From Bradyrhizobium centrolobii (GTDB taxonomy: Bacteria > Pseudomonadota > Alphaproteobacteria > Rhizobiales > Xanthobacteraceae): 34,034 bases of DNA. A model generated the notes under the pieces. It made no database searches. It was given only the letters and a program-made list of their open reading frames with translations, and was not told the DNA's origin. Shown here piece after piece: positions 17,465 through 24,711 of the stretch (positions are counted from its first letter, which is position 1; the number at the start of each line of letters is the position of its first letter). The stretch lies in NCBI RefSeq assembly GCF_001641635.1, contig NZ_LUUB01000021.1, positions 1 through 34,034 on the forward strand, given 5' to 3'. Made by a program: the position numbers and the translations under genes.

Positions 17465-18531
17465 GTGCCCGATCCGAACTGCGGTTTGATCCGGGTCTCG
17501 ATGTGGAAACGTTCGCCGGGCTCATTGGCGGCGCGCGTCGTCGGCGCGAAGAAGCCGGCGCTGGCGAAATGCGGCGACTGCTCCAGGATCTGGATCAGGG
17601 ATGGCGCATCATGGGTGAGGCCCGAGACCTGGAGCTTGTCCCCCTCGATCCGTAGTTCGGTCGCATAGGTGTGGTCGGGCAGCAGGCCGGACAGCTCCTC
17701 CAGCGCGATCACGGCCGACGGCATCGTCTGCTTGCGGCGCGCCAGCAGCTCGAGCGCGGAACTGCCGGGGCCGCCCTGACTGCCGCGCGCGATCGCGCGC
17801 CGCTCGGCGATGCGGCGCTGGATCTGCTGCTGCTCGGCGTCATAGGAGTCCGTGACGATCCCGCCGAGCCCGATCGACAGCATGGCCAGCACGCCCGTTG
17901 TCGCCAGCACGGCGATCAGCGCAAGGCGCAGGCGGCCGGAGCCCGCCTGCCCGCCGAGGCGCTGGTTATAGACCGCGATCCGCTCCATTCCCGGCGCTGC
18001 GGTCGAGATCTCGACCCCAGCGGCGCCGAGGTCGAGAAAGCCTTGCGCGAGCGAGGTCACCGCGGCACGCGCCGTCGCAACCACCGTCAGCTCGACATGA
18101 TCGTCGGCGATCGCCTGCGGCGGCGTCCAGTGAAACACGGCCTCACCCGGAGACCACGGCGTCAGCCGATCAATCTGCGCGCGAATGATGCCATCGAGGA
18201 ATTCGACCGCGCGGCCGGGGAGCTCCAGCGGCCGAAACACGAAGCGTGACGGCCTGAGAGCGAGATCGACCATCGCCCCTTTCATCGCCGCGGACCATTC
18301 CGACGACAGCGGCTCGCCGATCTCGCCCTCAACAAGCGGGATGCAGCACGACGGCAAGTCGGCATCCTTGCTCGCCTTGGAAATGAGGCACAGGGTGAGG
18401 AAGCCTTCATCATCCTCGCTGATCGCAATCTGCCGCGCGCCACGCGCGCGCTCGAGCCGGGCGCTCATCGTCCGCGCGACGGTGTCGATCCACAGGGACA
18501 GCGCTGCTGCGATCTGACTGGGAATACTCAT
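17461..18531 (-). CDS. gspL: Type II secretion protein GspL-like, with PilN-type periplasmic domain
   Basis: A 356-residue bitopic protein that would link the ATPase GspE to the periplasmic part of the machine. Residues 1 to about 195 form a cytoplasmic PilM/actin-like region, apparently reduced, with ELPGRAVEFLDGIIRAQIDR followed by LTPWSPGEAVFHW. A membrane helix lies near residues 197-220 (RLRLALIAVLATTGVLAMLS). The periplasmic part has a coiled segment and then a PilN-like fold, VIALEELSGLLPDHTYATEL, ending FHIETRIKPQF. It overlaps both neighbours by ATGA. The domain mix is between GspL and a PilN-domain protein; position between gspK and gspM favours gspL. Confidence 0.85.
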   Translation of the reverse strand: MSIPSQIAAALSLWIDTVARTMSARLERARGARQIAISEDDEGFLTLCLISKASKDADLPSCCIPLVEGEIGEPLSSEWSAAMKGAMVDLALRPSRFVFRPLELPGRAVEFLDGIIRAQIDRLTPWSPGEAVFHWTPPQAIADDHVELTVVATARAAVTSLAQGFLDLGAAGVEISTAAPGMERIAVYNQRLGGQAGSGRLRLALIAVLATTGVLAMLSIGLGGIVTDSYDAEQQQIQRRIAERRAIARGSQGGPGSSALELLARRKQTMPSAVIALEELSGLLPDHTYATELRIEGDKLQVSGLTHDAPSLIQILEQSPHFASAGFFAPTTRAANEPGERFHIETRIKPQFGSGT

Positions 18532-19478
18532 CGGCTCTCCATCGGCCTTGGCCGCCCTGCTCGCTCCGGATCGATCTCATCCGTCCACGCCAGCACCCGG
18601 AATGCCTGCTTTTCGCCCGCCGGCGGAATCTGGATCACCGCTTCCGGCGTCCGTTGCCGCCCATCGGCAAGCGTGATCCGGACGCGGACCCGATAGGCCT
18701 CGCTCGCGGAGACGGTCGCGCCCGGCTGCTTTCCGCCGAGCGCACCGATCACGAACTCCGGATTGTCGGGCGGAAGGTCGGCGCGCTGGTTCAGGAAGGC
18801 ATCGAGCTTGGCCGGCGTCATGCCGGGCAGCGCGGCGATCACTTCCGGCGCCGCGTCCAGCACGTTGATCTCCGCCATGCCGCTATAGACCGTGACGAAA
18901 GGCATGGCACGCTCGACCAATGCGACCGGCAGGCCGAGCACCAGCCAGAGTTCGTCGGCACTGCTGAATGGCGCCTGCCGCGGCACGTAGCTCACGCCGG
19001 AAGCGCCATAGAGTGCCTGCTCCGTATCCTGTCCGTCCGATTTCGGGGTGCGCCGCCAGGCGACGACTCGCTCTGCGTACTCGTCGGCCGCGTCGGCCTG
19101 CGCGCCGAGGCCCCGGAACAGCCCCGCGATCATCGCGCGCGGCGCCATGTTGAGATTGATGCGCGCAGATTCCGACATGTATTCGACGCGTACGGAGGAA
19201 TTCGCGAGGCGGAAGGCAAATCCGCCATGGGTCGGACGGCGGACCGTCGCGGGCGCCGACAGCTCATAGGCGGCGAGCTCGACGCCGGCCGTGCCCAGCA
19301 TCTCCCACTGCGTTGCCACGTCGAGCGCTGCGATCGTGTGGGCCGATTGCGCGATGTAGACGGACGCAACGGTCGCAAGTGCCGCGAGCCCTGCGAGCAG
19401 CCACAGGGTGGCGACGACGATGAAGCCATCTTGCGAGTTTGAAACGCCCGCACGCTGGGACCTCGGGCCCGTTATCAT
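18528..19478 (-). CDS. gspK: Type II secretion minor pseudopilin GspK
   Basis: A 316-residue minor pseudopilin that caps the tip of the periplasmic pseudopilus. The prepilin cleavage site reads QDG|FIVVATLWLLAGLAALA: the residue at mature position 5 is not Glu, the hallmark of GspK. The large helical domain insert characteristic of GspK follows, with ESARINLNMAPRAMIAGLF, SSADELWLVLGLP and AEINVLDAAPEVIAALPGM. The length fits the family. Both ends overlap neighbouring genes by ATGA (gspJ stop at 19475, gspL start at 18531). It would assemble with GspI and GspJ into the tip complex. Confidence 0.95.
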   Translation of the reverse strand: MITGPRSQRAGVSNSQDGFIVVATLWLLAGLAALATVASVYIAQSAHTIAALDVATQWEMLGTAGVELAAYELSAPATVRRPTHGGFAFRLANSSVRVEYMSESARINLNMAPRAMIAGLFRGLGAQADAADEYAERVVAWRRTPKSDGQDTEQALYGASGVSYVPRQAPFSSADELWLVLGLPVALVERAMPFVTVYSGMAEINVLDAAPEVIAALPGMTPAKLDAFLNQRADLPPDNPEFVIGALGGKQPGATVSASEAYRVRVRITLADGRQRTPEAVIQIPPAGEKQAFRVLAWTDEIDPERAGRPRPMESR

Positions 19479-20164
19479 GACGGTCCCTTAGTTGGTTGCG
19501 TCTGTGTGGCTTCCTGCTGCTGGCCCGACGGATCGGGCCGCGGCGCGCCGGCCTCGACACGAATCCGCGCGGCGCTCGATATCACGGTCCCGCGTTCGAC
19601 GTCCCTGATGTCGAAGCGAACCGACGTCGGCAATTCCCCCGAATTGAGCCACCGGCCGAACCATTTGCCATCCACCGCGGCATAGGCGAAGTTGATGCGA
19701 AACGGCGCGCGCAGCAGCACGACAGGGTCGGCAAAGGGTATCAGATCGGTCTTGGGATCGCCGGGCGGCAGCAGCACGAAGGGTGCGCGCATGCGGACCA
19801 GCGCCGGACCGCGGCTGTCCGCCACCTCCGAGATGCGGACGAACTCCAGTCCTGGGCGGCCGTTCGGGCCGAGCACGGAGCGGATGAACACCACGCCCTG
19901 CTCAGTGCCGCGAAACAGCGGCCCGTTGTCCGATCGCGTCACATAGTCGGCCGCCGACAGATCCGCCGCCAGCCGATCCAGCGCGACCGCGACCTGCTCA
20001 TTGCGCTGGGCGCGGATGATGCCGCGATTCCAGGTGCGCAGCCATTGCCCCGTGACCGAGGCCAACGTGCCCAGGACCAGCCCCATGAGCGCCAGCGCGA
20101 CCAGCGCCTCGAACAGCGTGAAGCCATTTTCCGCGCGACGGAGCCGGACGTGTCGCCGGGTCAT
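19475..20164 (-). CDS. gspJ: Type II secretion minor pseudopilin GspJ
   Basis: A 229-residue minor pseudopilin. After a short basic leader the cleavage site reads AENG|FTLFEALVALALMG with Glu at mature position 5. The beta-rich C-terminal domain includes DNGPLFRGTEQGVVFIRS and WFGRWLNSGELPTSVRFDI, where the LPTSVRF pattern is typical of GspJ. A longer open frame reaches upstream, but ATG 20164 overlaps the gspI stop by ATGA and gives a normal leader. The C-terminus is Gln/Pro/Thr-rich and probably disordered. It works with GspI and GspK at the pseudopilus tip. Confidence 0.94.
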   Translation of the reverse strand: MTRRHVRLRRAENGFTLFEALVALALMGLVLGTLASVTGQWLRTWNRGIIRAQRNEQVAVALDRLAADLSAADYVTRSDNGPLFRGTEQGVVFIRSVLGPNGRPGLEFVRISEVADSRGPALVRMRAPFVLLPPGDPKTDLIPFADPVVLLRAPFRINFAYAAVDGKWFGRWLNSGELPTSVRFDIRDVERGTVISSAARIRVEAGAPRPDPSGQQQEATQTQPTKGPS

Positions 20165-20568
20165 TGATCCCCGCTCCTCGCCTGGAGGCGCACTGTCTCC
20201 AGCGACAGGATGGCGCCGCTCGGCGATTGCACGCGCAGCTCGACCAGCTGCGGGATGAAGCGCGACTCTGGCACCACGGGGACGTCGTCGAGGAAGGGCG
20301 TCAAACGCATCTGCCAGCGATGTCCGGCAACGCGCCCCCCCAAATCCTCGGGCATCGGCGCGCCTGCGCGCGGCAACGTGGACGCGACGAGGCGCGCAGT
20401 ATCGACCAGTGCAACACGCTGCTCGAGCTTCCATGCGCCGCGCGCGTTGGTCGCGACCAGCGTTCCAATCGCCGCAAGCACGATCGTCACCAGCGCGAGT
20501 GCAACGACGGCCTCGATCATGGTGAAGCCGGCTTCTGTGCGACGTTTAGAGGACCTCTTGCGCAACAA
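20161..20568 (-). CDS. gspI: Type II secretion minor pseudopilin GspI, TTG start
   Basis: A 135-residue minor pseudopilin. The leader of 14 residues is strongly basic and cleavage is predicted at TEAG|FTMIEAVVALALV, with Glu at mature position 5. The rest is a small alpha/beta domain of the size usual for GspI. The first codon is TTG (20568), supported by GGGAGG at 20577-20582, 8 nt upstream; the next codon is also TTG, and no ATG lies before the cleavage site. It overlaps gspH by 23 nt and gspJ by 4 nt. GspI nucleates the GspI-J-K tip. Confidence 0.93.
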   Translation of the reverse strand: MLRKRSSKRRTEAGFTMIEAVVALALVTIVLAAIGTLVATNARGAWKLEQRVALVDTARLVASTLPRAGAPMPEDLGGRVAGHRWQMRLTPFLDDVPVVPESRFIPQLVELRVQSPSGAILSLETVRLQARSGDQ

Positions 20569-21109
20569 TCTCGACGCCTCCCGTCAACCAGTTCACGCGC
20601 ACCTCGACAGCATTGCCGAGCCGCGTCAGGCGTATCGTGCCGCCGCATGACATGCCGCTCGCAAAGAAGCTGATGGTCGAGAGTGCCGGCCTGCCGTTGC
20701 AGCGCTGCGGCAGCAGCGCATCGACCACCACGTCCTGCGGCACCTGGATGATCCAGGGGCTCGACCCCGATCTCACGGTCCGGGCCCGCGCATCGACCAC
20801 GGTACTCACCGCGCCGTAATGCGACAGTGCCGCGTTGCGGTCGGCCTTGAGCAGGGCCGCGAGCTCGATCGCATAAGCCTCGAGCCGTGGCCGCGACGTC
20901 TCCGACGGGAAGCGTGGCAACAAAACGGCCGCGAGCATCGCGACGATGGCGAGCACGCAGACCATTTCGAGCAGCGTAAAGCCGGCTTCGCCCGCGTCAA
21001 TTCTGTCCGGAGACGAGATCGGCCGAGGTGCCCGTTCCGCCTTCCTGTCCGTCGGAGCCGAGCGAGCGGATTTCGTAGGGCGCGCGTTCTGCGGGTTGCT
21101 TGTAGACAT
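20546..21109 (-). CDS. gspH: Type II secretion pseudopilin GspH
   Basis: A minor pseudopilin, 187 residues if the ATG at 21109 is used. The cleavage site reads DAGEAG|FTLLEMVCVLAIVAM with Glu at mature position 5, and the beta-sheet domain includes ADRNAALSHYGAVSTVVD and CGGTIRLTR. The start is uncertain. ATG 21109 (or 21139) gives a leader of over 40 residues and an overlap of about 113 nt with gspG, without a good ribosome-binding site. No ATG, GTG or TTG lies between it and the cleavage site, but an ATT overlapping the gspG stop (ATTGA, codon 21001-20999) would give a normal seven-residue leader. Confidence 0.88.
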   Translation of the reverse strand: MSTSNPQNARPTKSARSAPTDRKAERAPRPISSPDRIDAGEAGFTLLEMVCVLAIVAMLAAVLLPRFPSETSRPRLEAYAIELAALLKADRNAALSHYGAVSTVVDARARTVRSGSSPWIIQVPQDVVVDALLPQRCNGRPALSTISFFASGMSCGGTIRLTRLGNAVEVRVNWLTGGVEIVAQEVL

Positions 21110-21467
21110 AAGGGTTGCCCCATGGGTCGTTGGGAACATTGCCGCCCTTCAGATACGGGCCGTTCCAGGACGCCACACCACTTACCGGATGCGCGAGCGC
21201 GGCAAGCCCCTCCGAGCTCGTCGGGAAGCGACCGGCATCGAGATAGAACAGATCGAGCGCGCTGCTGAAACTCTGGATCTGTATCTTGGCGGCCTTCACG
21301 CGGGACTCGCTGAGATAGTTGAGCACCCGCGGGCCGACCAGCGCCATGATCATGCCGATGATGGTGATGACGACCAGCATCTCCACCAGCGTGAAGCCGT
21401 CCTCCCCGCGACGCCGACGACGCCGCCTCGGCGGCGCGAGCCGGACTTTCCTCAAAACGCCGATCAT
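20997..21467 (-). CDS. gspG: Type II secretion major pseudopilin GspG
   Basis: The major subunit of the pseudopilus, 156 residues. The prepilin site reads GEDG|FTLVEMLVVITIIGMI with Glu at mature position 5. Classic GspG features follow: KIQIQSFSSALDLFYLDAG, FPTSSEGLAALAH, GPYLKGGNVPNDPWGNPY (calcium-binding loop region) and the C-terminal EIRSLGSDGQEGGTG. The start at 21467 is set by a very strong GGGGAGGG at 21473-21480, 5 nt upstream; an ATG at 21494 would overlap gspF. The leader is unusually long (24 residues) with seven consecutive arginines. Confidence 0.97.
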   Translation of the reverse strand: MIGVLRKVRLAPPRRRRRRRGEDGFTLVEMLVVITIIGMIMALVGPRVLNYLSESRVKAAKIQIQSFSSALDLFYLDAGRFPTSSEGLAALAHPVSGVASWNGPYLKGGNVPNDPWGNPYVYKQPAERAPYEIRSLGSDGQEGGTGTSADLVSGQN

Positions 21468-21472
21468 GCGTA

Positions 21473-21480
21473 CCCTCCCC
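21473..21480 (-). promoter_or_regulatory. gspG: Strong ribosome-binding site of gspG
   Basis: On the minus strand this reads GGGGAGGG, ending 5 nt before the ATG at 21467. It is the clearest Shine-Dalgarno sequence seen in the gsp operon and lies immediately upstream of the major pseudopilin, the subunit needed in greatest amount. It decides the start against the upstream ATG at 21494. Confidence 0.8.
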
Positions 21481-21483
21481 TGT

Positions 21484-22701
21484 TCATCCGACAACTTGAG
21501 TCACCGACAGCAGCGCCGTCATCACCGACACGATCAAGCCGCCGACCACGATGCTGATGGTGATGATCGCCGCCGGGCCGATGATGGCCACGACGCGATC
21601 GAGCTGCCGCTGCAGCTTCTCCTCATAGAATTCCGCGACCCGGCCCGACAGCGTGGGCAACTGGCCGGTCTCCTCGCCGAGCCGCAGCATGCGCACCGCA
21701 ACCGGCGGCAGCACGGCCGAAGCCGCGAGCGCATCGGCGAGCTTGCCGCCGTGACGGACACGGTCGGCCATCGCGGCCCAGGCGGGCACGTTGCCGGTCG
21801 CGGTCATGATGTCGATCAGGATGCGCAGCGTCGCGGTCAGCGTCACGCCGCTGCCGAGGAGAATGCCGAGGTTGCGCGAGAACAGCGCGGCCCGATGGAA
21901 TTCGACCACGGTCGAGATCACCGGCAGCCGCGCGAGCTGCGTCACGACGCTCGCGCGCACGGCGGGCCTGCGCCAGGCCAGCCAGCCGCCGATGACGGCG
22001 ATGGCGACCCCGGCGCCGACCTCGAAGCCGTGGCCGCGCAGCACGTCCGAAAGGGTGAGGAAGACTTCGATGACCGGATCCGTCTTCGCGTTGAAGTCGC
22101 GCAGTACCGCCGAGAACTGCGGCAGCACGAACGTCACGAAGAAGATCAGCACGCCGCCGGCGGCGAGCAGCACGAAGGCGGGATATTGCAGGGCGCCGGT
22201 CACCTTGCGTCGCAGCGCTTCGGCGCGCGTACGCTCGATCCCGATCGTCTCCAGGATGTGGTCCAGCGTGCCGGACATCTCGCCGACCCGGACCAGCGCG
22301 ACATACATGGCCGGAAACAACGTCGGCTCGCGAGCGAGCGCTTCGGCAAAGCTCTCGCCGGACAGGATCGCCGTCTTGACGTTGTTGATGACCGGGCGCA
22401 GCCGGCCGACATCCATGTCGTTGGCCAGCAGCTCGAGTGCGTCATTGAGCCGGGCGCCCGCCTTGAGCAGCAAGGCGAGGTCCCGGGTGAAGATGGTGAC
22501 GTCCGCCGGCCCCGGCTTCGACAGTGTCAGCGACGCCAGCGAAAGCGACCAGCCCTTGGCTTCCTCTTCGGGCCCGGCATCGATCGCGACCAGTCCGAGA
22601 TATTCGATGCGCTGGGCGACCTCGGCGAGGTTCGCAGCCGCGATCGAACCGGAAACCACCTCACCCTTCTGCGTCAGCGCGCGATAACGGAAATTCGGCA
22701 T
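21484..22701 (-). CDS. gspF: Type II secretion inner-membrane platform protein GspF
   Basis: A 405-residue polytopic protein at the core of the inner-membrane platform. The N-terminal cytoplasmic part starts MPNFRYRALTQKGEVVSGSI, as in all GspF/PilC proteins. Two repeated T2SSF domains follow, marked by FTRDLALLLKAGARLNDALE and FHRAALFSRNLGILLGSGV. Each is followed by hydrophobic helices (PAFVLLAAGGVLIFFVTFVL in the first). The C-terminal LRLGEETGQLP motif is conserved. It lies 4 nt after gspE and its end sits just before the gspG ribosome-binding site. It couples ATP hydrolysis by GspE to pseudopilus growth. Confidence 0.97.
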   Translation of the reverse strand: MPNFRYRALTQKGEVVSGSIAAANLAEVAQRIEYLGLVAIDAGPEEEAKGWSLSLASLTLSKPGPADVTIFTRDLALLLKAGARLNDALELLANDMDVGRLRPVINNVKTAILSGESFAEALAREPTLFPAMYVALVRVGEMSGTLDHILETIGIERTRAEALRRKVTGALQYPAFVLLAAGGVLIFFVTFVLPQFSAVLRDFNAKTDPVIEVFLTLSDVLRGHGFEVGAGVAIAVIGGWLAWRRPAVRASVVTQLARLPVISTVVEFHRAALFSRNLGILLGSGVTLTATLRILIDIMTATGNVPAWAAMADRVRHGGKLADALAASAVLPPVAVRMLRLGEETGQLPTLSGRVAEFYEEKLQRQLDRVVAIIGPAAIITISIVVGGLIVSVMTALLSVTQVVG

Positions 22702-22705
22702 CTCG

Positions 22706-24391
22706 TCACCGCACGGTGGTCACGCGAAGGATCTCCGCCGCCGACGTCATGCCGGACAGGCATTTGGCCAGACCGTCCTCGATCATCGTTGTCATGCCGT
22801 TACGGATGGCGACCTTGTCGATGGACTCCCAGTCGGACTGCTCCTCGACCAGCGCGCGGACGTCCTCGTTCATCTCCAGGATCTCGAACACGCCGATGCG
22901 GCCGCGATAGCCGACGCCGCCGCAGCGTTCGCAGCCTACGGGCTCGAAGATGACGTTGCCGGCCGCGAGGCCCACCGCCGCGTAGCGCGGATCGGCCTCG
23001 ATGTCCGCATGTGTCAGCGGCCGGCTGGTCTTGCAGCGGTCGCAGAGCTGGCGGACCAGCCGCTGCGCGATCACCGCACGCAACGTGGAACGGAGCAGGA
23101 ACGCCTCGATCCCGAGATCGAGAAGGCGTGGCACGGCGGCGGCCGCGGTCTCGGTATGCAGCGTCGTCAGCACGAGATGGCCGGTGAGTGCGGCATGCAC
23201 CGCGACGTGGGCGGTCTCGGAGTCGCGGACCTCGCCGACCATGATGACATCGGGGTCCTGGCGGACGAAGGCGCGCAGCGCGGTGGCAAAGGTCAGGCCG
23301 ATCGACGGCTTGGCCTGGGACTGGCAGACGCCGGGAATTTCGTATTCGACGGGGTCTTCGATTGTCAGTATCTTCCGGGTCGGCTCGTTGAGCAGCGACA
23401 AGACGGTCGCGAGCGTCGTCGTCTTGCCACTACCGGTCGGACCGGTGACGATGACCATGCCGTGCGGCAGCGCCAGCATCCGCTTCAATTTGCTCTGGTC
23501 GCCGCCAAGGAAACCCAGCTTGTCGATCGACAGCAGCGCACGATCCCGCGGCAGCAGGCGGATGACGGCGGACTCGCCATATTGCGTCGGCATGATCGCG
23601 ACGCGCACGTCGATCTCCGCGCGCGCGGCCCGCACCCGCGCGCCGCCGTCCTGCGGCAGGCGACGCTCGGCGATGTTGAGGCCCGCGAGGATCTTGATGC
23701 GGGAAATGACGGCCTGTGGCGGCACGCCGTTCGGCGTCGGAACATTGCGCAGCAATCCGTCGATGCGCATCCGTACGACCAGCGACGAACGGCCCGGCTC
23801 GATGTGGATATCGCTCGCGCGCAGCTCGACGGCGGTCTCGAACATGTCGTTGACGGCGCGGACGACGGGGGCGCCGCTGGCGAGGTCGCGCAGATTGTCG
23901 ATGTCGTCGTCCTGCACCCGGGCATTGACGGCATTTTCGACATTTGCGCTCTCCTCTTCTCCGAGACGCTGATCGAGTGCGGTGGCGATGTCCTCGAACG
24001 ACGCGACCTTGATCGCCGGCGTCGTCCCCAGCACGATCGCCGCCGCCTGAATAGAGGCGCGGTCGGTCGGATCGGCGAGCGTCAGCACCGGCGATCCACC
24101 TGCCGGCTGGCACGGAAAGACCGCCATCTCCCGCAGAAACCGGCGCGAGAACTGCTGCACCTTGGATTCTGCCGCCATCATCTCCTGAAGCGTGACGCGG
24201 GGGAGCTCGAAGAAGCCGGCAACCTCGTCGGCGAACTCGCTGGCCGACAACTCGCTCATTTCCCACAACTTGCGCAGACCGCCCTCGGTGGGGCCCGCCC
24301 CGTTCAGCCTGCCGAGCTTGTCCGCGTCCGCCTTCAGGCCGGCTTTCTGGCTGAAACGAGCCGCAAACTCGTGCGCATTCGGGGAAGCCAT
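22706..24391 (-). CDS. gspE: Type II secretion ATPase GspE
   Basis: A 561-residue cytoplasmic hexameric ATPase that powers pseudopilus assembly. The N-terminal third is a T2SSE_N/MshEN-like region (SELSASEFADEVAGFFELPR). The ATPase core has the Walker A GPTGSGKTTTL near residue 318, the Asp box ILTIEDPVEYEIPG, the Walker B DPDVIMVGEVRD and the His box TGHLVLTTLHTETA. The metal-binding tetracysteine unit is complete: LCDRC and later GCERCGG, as in GspE rather than PilT. It is the first gene of the minus-strand operon and is divergent from gspD across 320 bases. Confidence 0.98.
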   Translation of the reverse strand: MASPNAHEFAARFSQKAGLKADADKLGRLNGAGPTEGGLRKLWEMSELSASEFADEVAGFFELPRVTLQEMMAAESKVQQFSRRFLREMAVFPCQPAGGSPVLTLADPTDRASIQAAAIVLGTTPAIKVASFEDIATALDQRLGEEESANVENAVNARVQDDDIDNLRDLASGAPVVRAVNDMFETAVELRASDIHIEPGRSSLVVRMRIDGLLRNVPTPNGVPPQAVISRIKILAGLNIAERRLPQDGGARVRAARAEIDVRVAIMPTQYGESAVIRLLPRDRALLSIDKLGFLGGDQSKLKRMLALPHGMVIVTGPTGSGKTTTLATVLSLLNEPTRKILTIEDPVEYEIPGVCQSQAKPSIGLTFATALRAFVRQDPDVIMVGEVRDSETAHVAVHAALTGHLVLTTLHTETAAAAVPRLLDLGIEAFLLRSTLRAVIAQRLVRQLCDRCKTSRPLTHADIEADPRYAAVGLAAGNVIFEPVGCERCGGVGYRGRIGVFEILEMNEDVRALVEEQSDWESIDKVAIRNGMTTMIEDGLAKCLSGMTSAAEILRVTTVR

Positions 24392-24711
24392 GGACGTCGA
24401 CCGGAGAACTCTGATGGCCGCAGCGCGGCGAGCGCGCCGTTTACCTTACTTCTCCGATTGGAAATGTGACGCAAATATCAAGCGAGCTGCGGACCGCACC
24501 GCGCGACTTCATGACAGCGACAAACACCATTGAGATTCCTGAACTAATCGCGCCACGTCGCGTCAGAATAACAATTTCGCTCGTGACGGCGGACACTCCA
24601 TGACATTGCAACACACGACTGTCACACGAGACGGTTAAGCAAACTGCATTCGGCCCAGCCCGGCTTGACGGGGACAACAATGGGCGGGGCGGCGCGTGAG
24701 TGGGGTAGACA
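24392..24711. promoter_or_regulatory. Divergent gspE / gspD promoter region
   Basis: A 320-base gap between the two divergent gsp operons, which should hold promoters for both. The part around 24450-24620 is richer in A/T than its flanks, with words such as AATATCA and AATAACAATTT. No gene is evident. A weak GAGTGGGG precedes the GTG start of gspD. No definite promoter boxes or operators are assigned. Because all recognised gsp genes except gspO flank it, this is the natural control point for the whole secretion system. Confidence 0.5.

Noticed and set aside
16907..24391. Type IV pilus or Tad pilus instead of type II secretion
   Set aside because: The order E-F-G-H-I-J-K-L-M, the GspG calcium-loop and DPWGNPY motifs, and GspK without Glu5 are specific to type II secretion; no pilT, pilQ-type or tad genes were seen.
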